Positions 39,890 to 52,912 are shown, counted from the stretch's first letter. The stretch: 64,000 nucleotides of DNA from Anaeramoeba flamelloides (GCA_027625915.1 JANTQA010000023.1:4402001-4466000); one strand, 5' to 3'. Numbers and translations are program-made. Notes: generated from the sequence alone by a model not told the origin.

Positions 39890-42800
39890 ATGAAACTAGT
39901 TCACAAATCAATAATTCGCGACGGAGAAGGATCGGTAACTTTAGTGCCTCTTACACACGAAGACATTTGGCATTTGTATAACCTTATTTCGGTTGGTGAC
40001 TCTATTCTTTGTAAGACCTACAGAAGAATCAAAATTTCGACATCTGGAGGAGGCACTACAACATCACGTAAAATAATGAATCTCCGTATCCACGTCAAAA
40101 AAGTAGAATACAATCCTCAGGACTCGGTTATAAGACCATCTGGTAAAGTTATTGGTGGTAACAAATTTGTTAAAGTAATTCTCTTTTTTTTTTTTTTATT
40201 TTTTTTTATAATAAAGAGTGTTTGTCATCTCAAACATAAAAAAGGAAAAGAAAAAAAAGAATGATCACAAGGCCAAGGATCAACAATTCATTCAAACGTT
40301 CAAGAAAAATCAATTAACAATTAACAGATCTAATGAAATTCAAAATCTTATCCCTTGTTCGAAATGGATTGTAAAAAAATACCAACTTTTATCGGTTAAA
40401 AAAAAAAGCCTTTTGATTTTTCGCCAACAATTAACAAAAGAATTTAGTTGCGTTTTTAAACATTTCAAACAATTACCTTAACCTAGAAAACCATATTTTT
40501 TTACTGGGTGATTGCTTCTCAATAAATTTTAATCATTTTTAATTTCTCACTCGACTTGCTTTCAAACTCTCCGATTTGTATTTTTAAACAACAAAAAAAA
40601 ACAAAAAAAAATTTACAAAAATAAACATTCCAAACCCTTATTCACTACAAAAAATCTCTTGGCTTTTACAAATCTTATCACTTTTGCAACGAATTTCCCC
40701 TTTAAAAGTGTTGGATTGTATTTGAAAGGTTTGTAAATTGTCTGAAAGTTTTTGAAAGCTTGATAAAAGTCATGAGATTTTTAGTTGTGTTTAACAAAAA
40801 GAAAATTGTTATGAATCGACCTCGATTAAAAATTTGCAGTTTATTTTTCCTCTATTTGGAATTAATTTGTTATATTTATAAAGAGAAGAATGGTTATGTG
40901 AGTTTCTTCTCTTTAAAGTTCTGATCGTTAAAGTATGGAAAGTTTTTTTTTACCTCAAAATGTTCTTCTGCGCTTTACAATTTTTAGTGTTTCTTCATTA
41001 GGTAATATATCCTCTTATCTTGGAACTATTTCAAAACTAAAGCAATATTTAAAGAGGTGTGTTGTTATAGCTGTTGTTGGGTTTGAGTTTTGGAGATCAT
41101 TTGTATTGTCTCTCTTTGAAAATTTCGTTTCTTTTGATTTTTTTATTTGTCAAAAATTACTTTGATTTTTAAAAAGTTTTTCATTTGACAAATAAATTTA
41201 AAAATTGAATTTTATTCATATAAAATACTCAAAATGAATTCTACCTTGGTGAAATTGAATTAGTATATAAAAAAGAATTATTTCAGATTTCTAATAATAC
41301 GTATTATTCAATATTTTTTTAGATTGTAGTATGGGATTATTTTTACAATAAAACCCCTTTATTTAATATTTTGAAGAGCTGATAGATCTTGCATTTTTCT
41401 TCTTATAATTCGAGTAGTATTTGGGATAACAAAATCAATTCTAGAATTATATCAAAATTGGTTCATTATTAAAGAATTGACAAAAAAAATCGAGGTCGAT
41501 TCTATCTTTTGACTTGAATAATATTTGAGTCTCTTTTGTTTTTTAAATATTTATGGAGAAGAAGAGTTCATGTGTACATCAATTTTTCTCAGTTTTGTTT
41601 GTCATTAAACCTTACTATTTTGGAAAAAAATCGAAACACTTTTTTTAATAGGGAAGCAGAATAGAAATGAAAAGTAAGATTAATTAACAAAAGAATAAAT
41701 AAATAAATAAAGACAAAACGGAGGATTTAACACAATAACAGTTTTCTTAAGACTATCTTTTTGGTAGAGATTTTTCTTTGATTGATCCATTCTGAAAAAT
41801 TTGTTGAAAAAAATTGACTAATTTTAGAGATTTCAAGAAAAGACTATAATGATCTCCAAAAAAGGGAGAGATCTAAAATGCATTTTTGTTGGTTTTCATT
41901 GATAATAGAATGATGGGCTATTCGTTGAAGCTAATATGTTTCTTCTTTTGATTGATTTCTGTGATTTCTATTCTGTTTTCCTATTAAAAACGTGTTTCGA
42001 TTTTTATTTCTAATTCATTTTTTTTCTGCAAAGGATAATATTAACGGATAAAAACAGGTCCACTGATACTTTTTTAAAGTTTTTTCCAGTTCCCTTTGGT
42101 AAATTATTTCGAATAAAGTATTTTCTTGTTTCATTCCAGTCAGTTTCACTTTTAAGGCACAAACTTTCAACGAAATTTAAGGCACAAAAAAAACTCAAAT
42201 TAAGGCACAAAATTTGTAATTTTTTTTTTTAACAAATTATTTTACTAGAATTCGAATTTCGTGCTTTAATTTGAGATTTTTTTGTACCTTAAATTTCGTT
42301 GAAGTTTGTACCTTATAAGTGAAGCAGACTGTATAATAATGAGTATTCTCTTACAACCGCCATTTGTTTGAGACTGATAAATTCAAAAAAATTTTTAGTT
42401 CAATTTCCCATTTTTTTAAATTTAATAAATCGTCGACTTTTCAAGGTTCTTTGCAAAGAATATTTTAAAATCAGATGGTTATTTAAAGAGTTTCTAAAGG
42501 ATTAAAATCAATAAAATGTTTTATTCGAAGCTACGGTTTAAAAATTTAATAAAATCAAAAATGAATCAAAAATTTTCACAATTTTATTTAAATTTTTCAG
42601 TATGGTTTATAAATAAGGCAATTAAAAAAAACTGTTTCAAAAAAATATACAAATTTTGGTTTCTATGCTTTAATAAGTGCTTTAATTAACAAAATAAACG
42701 TGAAAGAATCTTCTTTGAAATACTCTTTTATTTCTGTAAATAATGATGTTATCCCAAAATTTTTATCTAGATCTAAACATTCGCATTTTAAACAAAAATG

Positions 42801-45800
42801 TAATTGTAAGTGTAAAATTTTTAAAATGTTGAAAAATATTTTCCAAACTATTTTTTTATTGTGTACTACGACAAAATTTTAAATTATAAAATTTTATTTC
42901 CAAGATAATTATTTAAATTTTCGGTGTCTTAGAATAATTTCCAAATAAATTTTGTTTCAGTCAAAGGGGAATATCCAAAAAAAAACATTTTTTCCAAATA
43001 TCAATTATTATTTATAATCAACCTTTGAAGAACAAATAAGAAATAAGTAGAATAATAAACATCCAAAGGGTAGTTGATATCCGCCTGAAATAAAACTAAT
43101 AAATCAATAGATTTTCTTAAAAAATAGAAAAACTTAAAATCCTTAGGCACCATATTGAGAAAAACAACAATGTTCATTTTGATCTTTCAATTGAAGATCC
43201 AAATAAAATTCCAATAGAAATTAAAATGATTTCTCTACAATCATTTTTACTTTATCAATAGCATTAGAATAGCAGGTTTTTACCAAGTTACTAGAGATCT
43301 TGAAATAAAAAAAAATTTGCAAATGAATTTAGGTTTCTCAAAAAAAAATAGAAAAAAAAATAAAAATGTGAAAAAATGATTTCAATTTTGGAAATTTCCG
43401 GAATAAATTTATTCTTCTAATATCCATTTAAATTCCTTAAAACACGTGTAATTCACTCTCCACAGCCGGACCCATTTGACTGGAAAATGGTTTGATTCAA
43501 ATTACAAAAATTATTTAAAAGATGATTAGGTTATTTGAGGTGCTAACGGATATTTATATATACTAGAGGTTTTGGTGATATCTATGCTTGAGCCACGATA
43601 AAGTTACAAAAATCGTGATAATTTTAATCAAATCGTGATATTTTAGAAAATCACTATATTCAATAAATCGTGATAATATAGAAAATCGTGGTAAATCTAT
43701 AAAATCGCGATAATTATTTAAAAATTGTGATAAATGCCAAAATATCGCGATTAAAGAGTAATCGCGATATAATAGTTGATGGGTTTTGGGCTAATTCAGC
43801 GATATTTTTACAAAGAACTTTTTTTTGATCAAAAAACAGATTATGTACTTAAAAAGTTATTCTTTCCAAAAAACAAAAAAAAAAGATAATTGGTTCAATC
43901 TAGGATCAGAACAAAGAGTTTTATTGTATTTTCTTTTGATTTGGTTTACAAACCTATCGATCCTTTTAGACCAACAGTAGTAATAACTAAAGATAAATAA
44001 ATATTTTCTCAGTCAATCGTGGTGTTGTAAATTGTGTTGAATAAAAGACCTTCAAAAACAACCAACCCTCCACTTGTTCTTAAAAGAATGTGTTCTTAGG
44101 TGAAAACATTTCCAATATTCTATGAAAGCTGAAAGGAGTTGAGGATAAACTTTTCAAAAGCTTTCACAACAACATAGCCACATTATCACCAATTATTAAG
44201 ATTTTTTGTACAATTGTTTTCTTCTTCTTCTTCTTATTCTTCTTCTTTGAGTCTTTTTCTATTGTACAGAAAACACAACCAGAGCTTTGAGGTTTTTGGT
44301 TTAATCTATAACCAATAAGAAGGAAAATTACTCTTTATTCTTTTTAATTTATTTAACTTGTGAAGGTAATAAACCCATTTTAAGAAAGAAACACCTGGTT
44401 TATATTCAAGTATATTGTTGAAATGGATGATATTAGTATGATCATAAAATTTGTTAGAGATTTTATATTTTGTAAAATTAAAAAAAAATGAAAAGAAAAA
44501 AATTTTAATTTCCATTACAAAAAGTCTCATTCCATCTATAAAAGTTTTCTGTCTTTCAAAACTTTCAAACAATTGAAGACAATTCACAACTCTTGCAAAC
44601 ACTTTCTAACATTTTTAAAGGGGAAAAGCGTTATAAAAGTTTCACTGCTTTGTAAAAGTCAAAGAGTTTTTTTTCAGGTAATTTCAAAAAAATAATTTTT
44701 CATTTTTTCACGATAATATTGAATCTCAATAATGTGGAATATCACGATTTTATGATTTTTCGTGATTTTATGATTTTTCGTTATAAAATCCTACTAATCG
44801 CGATTTTTTTTAATATTATCGTTAATTAATCGTTAATATCATGATAATACATGCTATCATCAAAGCCTCTACTATTTATTCATCCCCTCCATTTTATCAT
44901 CTTTCTTATTTTAGCAGATCATTATTTAGTTTAAAATTATATGAAATAAAAAATACAAATTTAATTAATATTAATTCATCATATTTTATTCTAATTATTA
45001 CCATCATCACTATTCTCATTATTATTATTATTATTATTATTATAGAATGGACAATTCCATACTCTTACCATTGAAGTTAAAACTAAATTTACGTTATATA
45101 AATCTTTTTGGGATTCAATTGCAATTGGAAGGTTAAATCTTGCATGTAATCCATTTAAAACGGCGGAAATAGGAGCTGTTATTATGAGCGAGGGTTTAGC
45201 ACATATTTGTTTAATAACTGATAGTATGACTCATGTCAAACAAAAAATTGAAAAATCTATTCCAAAAAAAAGAAGGCAGGGTCCATCAAAGAGATCACAA
45301 GAAATGACCAAATTTTTTTATCACGTGCTTGATGGTATTAAAAAAAATATTGATTTTGGATATGTTAAAGTTGTTATACTTGCTTCACCAGGGTTTTTGA
45401 TCGACAAATTTTATACCTTTATGCTAAAAGAGGCCCAACAAAAAGATTATCAATTCATAATTGATAACCAAAAAAAATTTATGAAATGCCATTCGTCATC
45501 TGGACATATGTAAGTTTATTTGTTTTATAGAATATTATGAAATATTTTTTATCCATTGAAGGAATTTGTTTGATCCATGGATTTTTCAAATAATTTTTAT
45601 TTCAACTATGTCACTTATAAATGTAGTATCTGATTGAATTACTCGTTATGATATTAAAAAATTGAAAAAAGTAATTAAAATCTTTTAATAATTTGTATGC
45701 AAACGTTGCTTGTTTTGGTTATAATCATGAGTTTTTTAATTTGTTAATATTCTTTTGCTAATTTGTAATTGTTTGATTTAAATTTTACTCAACAAGTTGC

Positions 45801-48800
45801 TTTTGTTTTTTAATTTTCTTTTTTTAACAATCAGTTATTTTTCAATTCTTGGAAAGTTTGATCAAAAACCAAACTAAATATTTCTTCTTTTTAAATGAGA
45901 TAATTGTTTATTTCAGCCAATACCTTTTCCAATGATTAAACGTTAATTCAAAAATTAGGATACAGTAAAAATTAATTTTTGATAAAATAAATCTTATTAT
46001 TGATTATTTGGTAATATCTTTAAATTCTAAATCCTTGCTTAATGACATATTAGCAATTATATAACCTTTTTAAACCCAACAAAAAAAAAAACAATAAATA
46101 ATTATAAATCCAAATAAAATAATAAAAATCTGTAACCAAATTTTGAAGAGATCAGAGCACAGAAAAAAAAAGTATTAGAAAATTTGTTCAAATTAAAACC
46201 AAAAAAGAACGATTAATCAAATAATTGGTTACTTATTAACTAATATTATTTGGTTTTATTGTAAAAAATAATCTTTTAAGGAAGTAAGTACATTTTTCAA
46301 ATTTTGAGTGCCACCAGTTATGTGAAACTGAATTATTCAAATAATTTCAATAATCAAATACATTGGTATTTTAATAACTACGAGAGTATCGGATATCTCC
46401 TAGTATAATATATTTTCATACCAACTGGAAAATGGAAATCAAAAAAAGGAAAAGATTGATCAAGAAAAAATATAAAAAAAATTATTAATTCTTTGATCCT
46501 ATTTGTAAAATTTGATACAATTACTTATTCTTAATTTGGTTTTTATTTTTAATTCTTCAATGAAAAAACTTTTGTTTGGAAAATTTTTGATTAAAAAAAT
46601 TCCTACCCATTTCCTCAAGAATTTCCAAAATGAATTTAAAAATCCTATTTTCATTTGATTCATCTAATTCGAGTTTTATTTCAGAAAATAAGTTATTTAT
46701 TGAATTTCTCTTCAGAAATAAAGATTAATTGGACGAATTCGTTTGATTTTTATAATTATTGTATTTTCAATGAAAATGAGAACTAAAAATAATTCTGAAT
46801 TCTGATTGAAATTTTTTCTAAATTTTTCTTTTATTTTGGGCTGAATCTTTTGTAACTGTTTTTTTAATTACAAGAATTCAACCCCTTTTCTTTAATTTTT
46901 GAAATAGTATTCTTATTTTGGTTTTTGTTGGATAAAAATATTTAAAAAAGAATTTTGAAAGCAAATTTGTAAAAAAATGTTTTGTAAAATAATAATAAAT
47001 AGGAAATTGGGTGAGAAATTCAAAGTTTAAATTGTTTGGATTCCTATAAATTAAGAAGATAAAGCAAACCAATCTTTGAAAATAGGCTTTGGTCGATTTT
47101 TTTTTTTTTCATTATTGATTTCAACAAATTTATCTGGAAAGGTGATCTTTCGTGTTTGGTCTTATAAAAGAAAATAATTGTTTAAAATAAACACCTTTTC
47201 GGGTCTATTTTTTTTTTGGTTTTACTGTTTGATTAAATTTACTCATCCCTGTAAACACATTTCTAGATGCAAAACCTAAATTTAATAAAACCTAAATTTA
47301 AATCAAAAATGATCATAAAATCGAAAAATGAAAGATTCAACTCTGAACGACTTTGGTTCTTTTTCTTTTCACAAATTGAGCAGTGAATGGTTATTTTGTT
47401 TTCAAAGTTTCAATATTTGGTGGCACTCAAAAAATATTTTTCAACAAGTATTCACAATTAAAATTTTTCAAAATTGAAAATGTACTTACTTCCTTAGCTT
47501 TTAATATTGCCTATTAAAAAAAAAATAACCAAAAAGTTGAATTGTTTACGTAATGTGTAAAAACAAAAGAAAGTAAAAAAACAAAAAAATGAAAAAACGA
47601 TAATAGGTTATTTCCAAAAAAGTGGGGTAAATTTATTTTAAAATATCTTTATTTAAGCCCAATCATCATAAAACTATTTAATGTACAAAATCATTAACAG
47701 CCATTTTTTTATTCTTGATACATTAAGTTCCACTTTTAAGACACAAACTTTCAACAAAATTTAAAGCACAAAAAAAATCACAAATTAAGGCACAAAATTC
47801 GGATTCTAGTAAAATAATTTGAGTTTTAAAAAATTCCAAAAAATCTCCCTTAATTTGAGATTTTTTTAATGTCTTAAATTCCATTGAAAGTTTGTGTCTT
47901 AAAAGTGGAACCGACTCTAATAATTCAATTAATTTGTCAGTATGTTATTGCATAAATAAAATATATTAAATTTTCTGAATCTTGATTTTATCTGATATTT
48001 TTTTAGATAGCGAAAATTGGTGGTTAGTTATTTTCTTTTTGATCGAAAAAATTTATTTTCATAACTTCTTTAATCTCGACAAATTTTCCAATAGAAATGA
48101 AAAACATGTAACTGTGTTTTTATTATTTAAAAAATCATTTGTGCCTTTTCTATAATATTTCGAGTTGTTTATTGAAATTGTTAGTGCATTGTTTTTTCCA
48201 AAAAAAAAAGAGTTATTTTTTTTTTATATTTTTTGGGAATATTTCTATTGAAGATATTTTAAAATAAATACCTTAGTAATTGATTCGATCGGTATTAATA
48301 TTAAACTTATTTGTTATTGTCAATTAACAAATACAGCAACTAACTAAAATTATTTTTTAGGAAAGGTAAAAAAAAACGCCACACTTTTTCGGAAATACCT
48401 TAATGATGTGAAATCTTTAAATTCATGAATACTGTATTACGTTCAAAAATTTGTTTAAAATGCAGGGCACAATCATTTTTTATTAATTAAAGGTGTGTTA
48501 AAATTTTTGAGTTTTATTGTTACTGCTAAGGGTTAAATGAAAGAACCATTTAATATTGTAATGATCGAATTTTGAAGTGGGCAAATTTGTAACTTCCAAT
48601 TCAAAGAGCGTCTAAAATAGACACAGTAATTAGAACCGATTTGAGACCTAATTTAGTTTTCTAAAAAAAAAGAATTTTTGAGTTTTAGTATACAACCCAT
48701 TTAAAAATGAAAAAACACTACTTTTAAAAAAATATTTTCTTTTGTTTTTTATTAACAAAGGGGGAGATCAAAGATCCTCTTAAAGTCCTTGATTACTTAT

Positions 48801-51800
48801 GGGAAATTAACAATTAAGATGGTAAGAAAAAAAAATATGTTTTGGAATCAACAAATTCCAAGTTTTTTTTTGGTTAAAAAAACAAAAAGAAAACATTAAA
48901 AATCAAAAAAGAAAAGAAAAAGAAATTAGAAAGAAGAAAAAGAAAATTTAAAAAACAAAAATAAAAAATTTATGGGATGGATTTTTTAAATAGACGATTA
49001 GTAAAAAAAATAATAAAAAAGCAATTCAAGGTTTACAATTAAGAACACTCAAAAACACAACCATGATTTTTTTATTTCTTTTATTTTTTTTTAATGTTAA
49101 GCATTTGTGAATGGCCAGTTGGTAGGGAATTGTTTAATTGTTTTGATTCCGCGTTTTTTCTTGTTGATCAAATTTCTTTGCTTTCTAGTACTCATTTTTG
49201 AGTTTGTTTTTTTCGTTTTTATTTGCAAAATATTCATATTTTCGTGTTTCAGCTTCTTTAGTAGTGGTAAGTAACTCTTGATCTTTTCCCTTTGTAACTC
49301 TTCTTCAAAATAAAAAGGACAATTCATATCGAAAAAATGGAAAAAATAAAATAATAATTTCTTTAATCAAGTTTTTAAAAAAGAAAATATTTCATTTTGG
49401 GAATATACTTTTCTCTTTTAATACTAACGCAATTTATTTTTTATTTAAAAACATTAAAATAAGGAAAAATAAAAAAAGAGTTTAAAATTTTTGGGAATAA
49501 TATTTCTCAATTCATTACTTTGCTAAAATTATTGGAAAATAGTTTAAATTGTTGAAAATGGGTTTGTGTGTCTTGGATCTTTTTTAATTAAATCTGTTAT
49601 TCTTATAAATCCTTTTATTAAACGCATTTGATTTTTTTTTTTATTTGAAACATAGAGAGGTTATTAAGCAAACAACGAAAATGAAAAATGAAATATTTGA
49701 GAAAAAAAGACAAAAAGGATCCGTAATTTTTTAAGAAAAATAAACCATAAGGTGAATAATAAGCAAAAAGATAAAAAAAAAAAATGATGGATATGCTTTT
49801 AGTTTTTTTTTCTGAAAAGGCGAATATTCTATTAATTAGCATTACCAAATCTTCTTTGGTTCATTAATAATCTAATTTGATACTTTTCGAAAAGATTTGT
49901 TAAAAAAAAAAAGTTTCTCTGATTTTTGTGGCTTTTTTTCAGAAAAATCCAAAATATTCTATAAATTAGCTCTCCTAATTTTCATTATTTTCAGAGTTCA
50001 CATTTTGATTCTTTTTGGAAAAAAAAAAAAAAGAGTTCTTTTTTTGATTAAATGAAAACAAAAAATGATTTTTTATTCCAATGATTAGTTTCAACTTATT
50101 TCTTGTTTAAAATCGGTTTTTCATAGAATCCCATAATTCTCAAAATTTAATAATTAATAATTATTTTGTTTTTTTGAATTTTAAAAATAAATTATTAAAA
50201 AGAATTTAATATGACTAAAAAAATAAATAGTTGACATTTTTCTTCTTGGTATTTTAGTTTTAAGTATCTTTTTCGTCAATTCTGATGTTTTTAAGTTTGT
50301 TCCTCGATAAGAAAATTATTTTACTTTAAAATGGAATCAAAAGAATCTTTTTTTTGATTAATAGAGTTTTGGTACCACATAAAAAATTCTTTTTTTAATT
50401 CCAAAGAATCAGAATAAAATAATTTTTGATGTTTTTGAAAAAGTAATTCTAACGGAAACTTTAGCACTTGGAAAATGTTGATAAAAAACCAATTAAAATG
50501 GAATTATTTTAATATTTTGATTCCAAATTTTAATTTTTGAGATTCTAAAAATTCCAAAAATTGAGTCATTTTGGGAACTTTGTTAATTTTATTAATAGAA
50601 TCTAATTTGAGATTTTTTGAAAAAAATTTGTTGTTTGATTTTATTTTAAGAGAAGTAAATTTCCTATTTTTTGTTCAATAAAAGAAAAATAAATAAAAAT
50701 TATTTTTAAACTTAGAATGGGGGGGGGGGGGGTAGAGAGTTATGAATTTTCCATTCAATTAAAAAATAAAAATTTTCAAGTTATTAATCTATAGAAATAA
50801 TAACAAGTTTTTAGTAACCTTAAGGATCGAGTCATTACGGTGAAATTTTTTATTCTGAAATGGAAAAAAACTTTTTAGTAATTTCATTGAGGGCCTAACA
50901 CCAATCAAAAACCAACCAACCTATGATGTACGATCGATCTCCAAAAATCAACAACCAAAAAAGAGGACATTTTTAGAAAAAAGCGCCAAAGAGCGACACT
51001 CAATTTCCAATTAGAATGGTTGTGAATTACAATTCTGAAAACAACTATGTCAGTTTTGAAGTGTCGCTCTTTGGCGCTTTTTGAGATCTCGGTGACTTTT
51101 TTTTTCTTTTTTTTCATTTTTCAAATGAGTTATTTTTATTGAAAGACTATTACCTAATCCTTACTTGGTCAAATTTATAGGGTTTTAAAATAACCACAAA
51201 TCAGACTAAATCGAATAAAATTGATTGCGAAATACAAGAAAGCAATTTGTTTTAAATTAAAGAAATTTAACCTCTTTTGAAAAAGAAAATGAGAAAAGAT
51301 GAATTTTTTTTTTTAAATTTTGATTTTTTGAATTTGAGAACTCTTTTTCTTGGTTGAATTTTTTGTTAAAGAGATCCTATATAATTTTTTTTTTTGTTAT
51401 TTGAATTTTGTCAACTAAAAGAAGGCCTATTTCACAATCCCCATTTTGGTCTCAGGTCACCACTTGAGTATGGTGCCTTTTCACGGTAAATGACTCGGCC
51501 CTTAAATAATTTTTAAATGAAAAAATATCCCCTCTTTCAGTCTGGAAATTACTTTTGAAAACTTTATAGATATACCATCTCTATAAAGTGCTGGTTTTTA
51601 AAAATAAGAATTGGTTTTCAAAATTTTGTTGCTTTTTGATTTTCTTCTTTTTTTTTTATTTCAAGTTTTATTTATTTTTTATTGCAAGTTTCCTAAATCT
51701 TGTTTTCGTAAAATCTCAGTTCAATATACCAAATCAAGGGCCTCGGTCCAGCACAAATGCCGACTGGAAAGATTGTACAGTGAAACTATTTTGTTAAAAA

Positions 51801-52912
51801 AAGAAATGTTTTTGTGATTTCTTTATTGTTCACGACAAGAATAGCACATTCCATACAAATACTTTCAAGACTTTTTGGAACTTTCAGACTAACAGTCTGC
51901 AATGATTTCAGTCTCTGATATTCTTTCATATTTTTTTAAATTTCAAATACTTGATACAAACTTTTATAAGCAAAAAAAAGGGTAAAAAATAATAATTAAT
52001 AAAAGATAACATTTTGAATTTAATTAAAATTTTTGAAAGTTATCTAAAAGAAAAATATTTGTTAACTTTCAATAACCTGAAACTCTTTTTATGAAAACAT
52101 AAAAGCTCAAAAGTTAAATAAATTACAAGTTTTTAAAAAGTTTGACTTGTAAAAACTTTTAAATTGAAAGTTATTGAATTGTGATCTTGTAATTCCTTTC
52201 AAAATTTTGAACAATTTCAAAAAAACAAAAGTGTTTTGAAGTAAAAAAAGTGACTGCAATTTTTGTGCTATTCTTGTCTTGTTCAAATTTTGAAATTTTC
52301 ATTTTTTTTCATTTTATTTAATACTCAAACAAACTCCTTAATAATAATTTCTTTTTCTTTTTTTTTTTTTTTTTTTTTATTTTACTAATTTTTCCTTCTT
52401 CTATTTCCTTTGCCTTTTACTTTTGCTTTTCGTTTCCTTTTTTTTTTTATTTTGATTAAAATAGACAATCTCTAAAAGAAATTTTATTGGATGAAAAATA
52501 CTCTTCAAAACTTTCTAATTTAAAAGCAACCGAAGAATTAAAACTATTTAATAATTTTTTAGAATTACTCCAAAATGAGCCAGATAAAGTGGTTTATGGA
52601 TTTAAGCATGTTTCGATTGCTAATGAAAGAAAAATAATTCAAAGTTTGATGGTGACAGATAGTCTCTTCCGATCAGCTGATTTGAAAACAAGACAGGGGT
52701 ATGTATCGCTTGTTGAATCTGTCAAAAAAAAAAGAGGCAAAGTACATATTTTTTCATCTCGTCATTCGAGTGGGGAACAATTACATCAAATGTCCGGTGT
52801 TGCAGCCATCCTAAACTCGCCAATAACAGGTCTTGAATCAGAAGATTCCGATGACCAATATTCAGATGAATTAACTGAAAGTGAGGATAGTGACGAAAAG
52901 GATGACAATTAA
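39890..52912 (+). CDS. PELO: Pelota/Dom34 ribosome-rescue factor, three exons
   Basis: CDS is join(39890..40174,45046..45509,52465..52912), 398 aa. Exon 1 holds the Sm-like N-terminal domain (MKLVHKSIIRDGEGSVTLVP, DIWHLYNLISVGDSI). Intron 1 is GTAATT...TTATAG, phase 0. Exon 2 continues with NGQFHTLTIEVKTKFTLYKS and the central domain (EIGAVIMSEGLAHICLIT, then VKVVILASPGF and HSSSGH). Intron 2 is GTAAGT...AAATAG and splits Ile. Exon 3 (QSLKEILLDEKYSSK...NEPDKVVYGFKHV...VHIFSSRHSSGEQLHQMSGVAAIL) completes the eRF1-like C-terminal domain and ends in an acidic Ser/Asp/Glu tail. Pelota works with Hbs1 to split stalled ribosomes in no-go and non-stop decay; it lacks the GGQ motif of eRF1, and none is seen here. 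Length is normal for the family. The total gene span of 13 kb for a 1.2-kb CDS is exceptional. Confidence 0.95.
41607..42005. repeat. MITE related to 169-611
   Basis: The interior matches 244-537 (AATAAATAAATAAATAAAGACAAAA, CACAATAACAGTTTTCTTAA, TTTTTCTTTGATTGATC). The arms carry CGAAACACTTTTTTTAATAGG and its inverse TATTAAAAACGTGTTTCG. The outer tips have drifted. Confidence 0.6.
42136..42334. repeat. 200-bp palindromic MITE (AAGGCACAAA family), copy 2
   Basis: Begins CAGTCAGTTTCACTTTTAAG and ends inverted (AAGTGAAGCAGACTG), with AAGGCACAAA repeats in both arms. Confidence 0.8.
42958..43482. repeat. MITE of the CAGTCAAAGGGG family
   Basis: The left tip CAGTCAAAGGGG and right tip CCCATTTGACTG form imperfect inverted ends. 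The interior is shared with 27785-28275 and, inverted, with 37549-38230. Confidence 0.7.
43568..44867. mobile_element. 1.3-kb element with inverted subterminal arrays of ATCGTGATA
   Basis: The left end GGTTTTGGTGATATCTATGC is matched by the inverse of ATGCTATCATCAAAGCC at the right. The left 200 bp carries about ten copies of AATCGTGATA or AATCGCGATA at intervals near 18-20 bp. The right 150 bp carries inverted copies (ATCACGATTTT, TTTTTCGTGATTTT, AATCGCGATTTT). Subterminal arrays of one motif are typical of transposase-binding regions in cut-and-paste DNA transposons. No transposase is recognised inside, so this is a non-autonomous copy. A 98-codon frame at 44306-44602 is of chance length. 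Confidence 0.6.
46276..47497. repeat. 1.2-kb inverted-repeat element in pelota intron 2
   Basis: The left arm AAGGAAGTAAGTACATTTTTC...GAGTGCCACCA is matched by the inverted right arm (TGGTGGCACTC...TGTACTTACTTCCTT), with arms of about 40-80 bp. No coding frame is recognised. Confidence 0.65.
47722..47920. repeat. 200-bp palindromic MITE (AAGGCACAAA family), copy 3
   Basis: Arms TAAGTTCCACTTTTAAGACAC and inverted TGTCTTAAAAGTGGAAC. It is more diverged than copies 4 and 5. Confidence 0.7.
49030..49330 (-). other. Antisense coding-like repeat, copy 2 of 2
   Basis: The minus strand encodes MNCPFYFEEELQREKIKSYL and a basic tail to TAA (76 codons), homologous to the segment at 25330-25640. The two copies agree best when the frame shifts after EKIK, so at least one is broken. 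Its position antisense in another host gene's intron repeats that of copy 1. Confidence 0.4.
50719..50732. repeat. G14 homopolymer
   Basis: An uninterrupted run of 14 G in strongly A+T-rich intron DNA. It stands out because all other long homopolymers here are A or T. Confidence 0.9.
50978..51082. repeat. Perfect 23-bp inverted repeat
   Basis: The left arm 50978-51000 (core GCGCCAAAGAGCGACACT) is exactly complementary to the right arm 51060-51082, with a 59-nt loop. It is GC-rich compared with its surroundings. It could be a very short MITE or a structured intronic RNA. Confidence 0.75.
51834..52278. repeat. Inverted-repeat element near the end of pelota intron 2
   Basis: The left end GACAAGAATAGCACA is inverted at the right (TGTGCTATTCTTGTC). 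An inner palindrome uses TTGAAAGTTATC / ACTTTCAATAAC. Confidence 0.65.

Larger units (their letters stand above)
40175..45045. other. Pelota intron 1, 4.9 kb
   Basis: Contains MITEs at 41607-42005, 42136-42334 and 42958-43482 and the array element at 43568-44867. A segment near 40640-40800 (TTTCCCCTTTAAAAGTGTT) has an inverted relative near 44480-44640 (CTTTTCCCCTTTAAAAATG on minus), so a larger inverted duplication may frame this intron. No coding exon is seen. Confidence 0.7.
45510..52464. other. Pelota intron 2, 7.0 kb
   Basis: Bounded by GTAAGT and AAAATAG, and split-codon phase fits on both sides. It holds elements at 46276-47497, 47722-47920, 49030-49330, 50978-51082 and 51834-52278 and a G14 run. 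The long stretches between them (45510-46275, 47921-49029, 49331-50718) show only A/T runs and scattered repeat debris. Confidence 0.8.

Noticed and set aside
44306-44602. 98-codon minus-strand frame in pelota intron 1
   Set aside because: No ATG at its start, an in-frame stop directly upstream, and it lies inside the ATCGTGATA-array element.
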